From Candidatus Cloacimonadota bacterium (GTDB lineage: Bacteria > Cloacimonadota > Cloacimonadia > JGIOTU-2), in contig JACNJG010000093.1 of NCBI GenBank assembly GCA_014382685.1, forward strand, positions 1-26,165: DNA of 26,165 nt, written 5' to 3'. The translations under genes were made by a program, and so were the position numbers. Positions 23,737 through 26,165 of this stretch are shown piece by piece. Position 1 is the first letter of the stretch. Every line of letters starts with the position of its first letter. The notes beneath the pieces were generated by a model, which saw only the letters and a list, made by a program, of their open reading frames with translations, was not told the origin of the DNA and did not search any database.

Positions 23737-24858
23737 ATGAAAATTAAAAGATATTTGATAATAGTTTTGTTGTTGCTTATTGGCTCTAAACTTTGGGCAA
23801 AAGAATATACAGTGTCTTACCTGAATTCCACACGAAAGGACCATTTGCCGATTATGGAGATCGAAGGCAGAAATTTTATAAATCTCTATGATCTCGAGCG
23901 CATCTTTGATGGTTATATTAAGGCAGATCAGAAATCACAAACCATTGATATTATAATTTTTGAAAAAAAATGCGAGTTTTCCTTTTTCAATAACTGGGTA
24001 CATTTTGGAAAGCATAGCTACAATCTTCACAATGATATTCAGGTTATAAATGGATTCTTTTATGTGCCGGAATATTTTCTGAATCTCTGTGCTGTTAAAT
24101 TTTTTCCTGAAGAAGTTGTATTAGATGACGGATCGATCATTATCAATTTTCCCTCAATGCAGCAATATCTTATAAAGACAATTGTACTCGATCCGGGGCA
24201 TGGCGGGAAAGACCCCGGTGCAGTAGGACGAATTCTCGGACTGAAAGAAAAAGATATTGTGTTAAATATTGCAAAGAAAGTGAAAGCTCATCTCGAAAAA
24301 AATCTCGATGTAAACGTACTTCTTACACGGCATGATGACAGGTTTGTATCGCTGGGTGAAAGAACTGATTTTGCTAATGAAAACCAGGCAGATATTTTTG
24401 TAAGCATTCACTGTAATGCAGCATGGAATACTAAGGCAAACGGCTCTGAAGTATATTTTCTTTCCACTGCACAAACCCATGAGGCACGAGCTGTTGAGGC
24501 AATGGAAAATGAAGTTATCAAGTTTGAAGATCAGGAGAGTATTGCTCGATACACCGATCTTGATTTTATCCTTTACGATATGCGCCAAACAGAATATCTG
24601 AATGAGAGCAGCGAACTTTCAGATATGTGCCAGAAGCAGCTTGTCAACACACTCTCCACAAAAAATAATGGCGTGCGTCAGGCAAATTTCTATGTGCTAC
24701 GAGGTGCATTTATGCCGGCAGTTTTAGTAGAGATTGCATATCTTTCAAACAAATATGAAGAGAAAAAACTGCTTTCTAAGGATTTTCAGGAAAGAGCTGC
24801 CGAAGCGATATATACAAGCATTAAGCAGTTCAAAAATAAATACGATAAAATGAATTAA
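23737..24858 (+). CDS. N-acetylmuramoyl-L-alanine amidase (Amidase_3, AmiA/B/C type)
   Basis: This secreted zinc amidase cleaves the amide bond between MurNAc and the peptide stem of peptidoglycan. It has 373 residues. A signal peptide (about 1-21, ending KLWA) is followed by a domain to about 145 that resembles a copper-amine-oxidase-N-like or AMIN-like cell-wall targeting module. The catalytic domain has zinc ligands H155 (DPGHGG), E171 (LKEKD) and H225 (SIHCNA) and the catalytic glutamate E332 (LVEIAYLSN). All are present, so it should be active unless inhibited by a regulatory helix. It is divergent from polA, with 86 bp between start codons, and 20 nt ahead of the next gene. No clear ribosome site is seen. 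Confidence 0.92.
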   Translation: MKIKRYLIIVLLLLIGSKLWAKEYTVSYLNSTRKDHLPIMEIEGRNFINLYDLERIFDGYIKADQKSQTIDIIIFEKKCEFSFFNNWVHFGKHSYNLHNDIQVINGFFYVPEYFLNLCAVKFFPEEVVLDDGSIIINFPSMQQYLIKTIVLDPGHGGKDPGAVGRILGLKEKDIVLNIAKKVKAHLEKNLDVNVLLTRHDDRFVSLGERTDFANENQADIFVSIHCNAAWNTKANGSEVYFLSTAQTHEARAVEAMENEVIKFEDQESIARYTDLDFILYDMRQTEYLNESSELSDMCQKQLVNTLSTKNNGVRQANFYVLRGAFMPAVLVEIAYLSNKYEEKKLLSKDFQERAAEAIYTSIKQFKNKYDKMN

Positions 24859-24878
24859 ATTTTTGTAAGGAGAAAAAC

Positions 24879-26165
24879 ATGAAAAAAATATTTCTGATTT
24901 TTACTATTACTTTTTTGGTTTTAACTTGTAATATTTCTGCCAAATCTATGTTTGCAATTGGTAATATGTACGGAGCACCAAGTACGACCATTCTATCCTA
25001 TGATCTTCAGCACGAAGGAATCCAAAAACAGGAAATGCTGAACATTCCAAGCCATGGAATTGGTGCGTATGATATTTGCGTTGAGCCGGAAAATGAGCTC
25101 TTGTTCGTCTCTTTCCGGAACAGTAATATTATCGAATTGGTTTATGCTTCCTTATTAACAAGCTGGGGATATGCAGAACTTTCCGGAATCTCGAATCCTG
25201 CAAGTATTAAATATAATTATAAAACAGAAATTCTTTATACACTTGAAAGAAATACAAATAAGCTTTTCGAATATTCATGGATTTTTCAGGATACGTCTTT
25301 CACTCCGCTTATTGAACCACCTTATTATATTGAGCTCGAAAATATCGTAAGTGGTCAGGATCTTGCTTTTGATGATCAAAATATGCTGCTTTACGTTGCC
25401 GATAGCTCTCAAACGCATGTTCATTATTTTTCTACTTATGACCTATCCCATTCAGGAAGTATTGAAGTTGACCAAAAACCAACCTCGATAGCGATCGATA
25501 ATGGGAAATATTTTTATATTGCGAGTAACAACTACGGATCAAAGATCCTTCAATATGATCTCAATTCCTTGTCCGTTCGTTCCTATGCGCTCACAGGAGA
25601 CAGTTATGTAGTAAAATTGGCTGCTGATAGACTCTCAGGAAATGTTTTTGCTTCTTTGATTACAACATCAGGTATTAATAAAATTCTTGTGCTCGATGAT
25701 ATTCTTGAGGTGCTCTATGAACTTGAAGATGAGGAGATAGACAAACCTTCCGGAATGTGTGTACCGGATCAGGATATTGGATATAATCCCTTTGATGTTC
25801 AAAAAGATGATGGCGTTTTCACCTGGATATCCCCAAACAGTGTGATGCGCTATACTATTTCATTTAAAAATTTGTTGAACTATCAATTAGACGATGTCCT
25901 TATTACAGATTGGCTTCCTTCCGATCAACATGTTTCTATGCATAATGTGAGCACAGGCGGCGAGTATGATCCGCAGGAGCATCTTATCACATGGGATGTC
26001 GGTTTGCTACCTGCAGGCGGTGATGAAGAAGAAGTCTGGGTTGAGGTGAGAGTCCTTTCCGGCATTCAAACTCCGGACACGCTCATTAATTATTGTAATA
26101 TTAGAAGTATAAATATAGATTCTTTAGACATAATAATATTTGATACTTTAACCACAACAAAATAC
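24879..26165 (+). CDS. Secreted beta-propeller protein with DUF11-type domain (3' end outside window)
   Basis: The frame is open for 429 codons to the window edge. AAGGAG at 24867-24872 precedes the ATG. A signal peptide (MKKIFLIFTITFLVLTCNISA) is followed by about 280 residues of propeller-like repeats such as DICVEPENELLFVSFRNSNI, DLAFDDQNMLLYVADSS and SIAIDNGKYFYIASNN. From about residue 305 comes a DUF11-like fold: GVFTWISPNSVMRYTISFKN, then VLITDWLPS and ITWDVGLLPAGG. These are common in surface proteins of FCB bacteria, which often carry a C-terminal sorting domain; that end is not visible here. It is probably co-transcribed with the amidase. Function unknown, likely cell-surface or secreted. 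Confidence 0.8.
   Translation, partial: MKKIFLIFTITFLVLTCNISAKSMFAIGNMYGAPSTTILSYDLQHEGIQKQEMLNIPSHGIGAYDICVEPENELLFVSFRNSNIIELVYASLLTSWGYAELSGISNPASIKYNYKTEILYTLERNTNKLFEYSWIFQDTSFTPLIEPPYYIELENIVSGQDLAFDDQNMLLYVADSSQTHVHYFSTYDLSHSGSIEVDQKPTSIAIDNGKYFYIASNNYGSKILQYDLNSLSVRSYALTGDSYVVKLAADRLSGNVFASLITTSGINKILVLDDILEVLYELEDEEIDKPSGMCVPDQDIGYNPFDVQKDDGVFTWISPNSVMRYTISFKNLLNYQLDDVLITDWLPSDQHVSMHNVSTGGEYDPQEHLITWDVGLLPAGGDEEEVWVEVRVLSGIQTPDTLINYCNIRSINIDSLDIIIFDTLTTTKY

Overview
The window is one block of an AT-rich bacterial chromosome. It carries core bacterial genes: DNA polymerase I, RecJ, a type-A RNase P RNA, apolipoprotein N-acyltransferase and a cell-wall amidase. Its style is that of an anaerobic, peptide- or organic-acid-using member of the FCB-like candidate phyla. 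My best guess is a Cloacimonadota-type organism; this rests on gene style and the mix of bacterial and archaeal-like genes, and no phylogeny was run. There are no tRNAs, CRISPR arrays, prophages or intact insertion sequences.

Layout. Positions 1-3938 (+ strand) hold the tail of a beta-carbonic anhydrase, acetyl-CoA synthetase with a terminator, and an OFA-family MFS transporter with a terminator. Positions 4209-23650 lie entirely on the - strand. In transcription order they are polA, a LarA-type nickel lactate racemase, a DUF362/ferredoxin protein and a strong terminator; then a coiled-coil zinc-ribbon protein, rnpB and recJ; then a beta-propeller lipoprotein; then lnt, a MerR-type regulator, pantoate kinase, phosphopantothenate synthetase and panE; then panB, an MfnA-type decarboxylase and coaBC; and last a secreted prolyl oligopeptidase. 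From 23737 to the right edge (+ strand) are an N-acetylmuramoyl-L-alanine amidase and the start of a secreted propeller/DUF11 protein.

The most interesting part is 6618-12510. It holds six genes which together encode the archaeal route to phosphopantetheine: PanB makes ketopantoate, PanE makes pantoate, pantoate kinase makes 4-phosphopantoate, and phosphopantothenate synthetase (DUF137) joins that to beta-alanine. The beta-alanine would come from an MfnA-like aspartate decarboxylase, and an archaeal-looking CoaBC completes the steps. The bacterial enzymes PanC, PanD and CoaA/CoaX are absent from this stretch. The upstream half overlaps end to end with lnt and a MerR regulator, while the downstream half is separated by 184 bp of repeat-like sequence.

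Second, the RNase P RNA gene sits 4-7 nt behind one protein gene and about 25 nt ahead of another. It carries an extra hairpin beside P17 that matches the core of a palindromic repeat also found in two intergenic spacers of this window (37/38 identical to each other). This looks like a small mobile palindrome tolerated inside a structural RNA.
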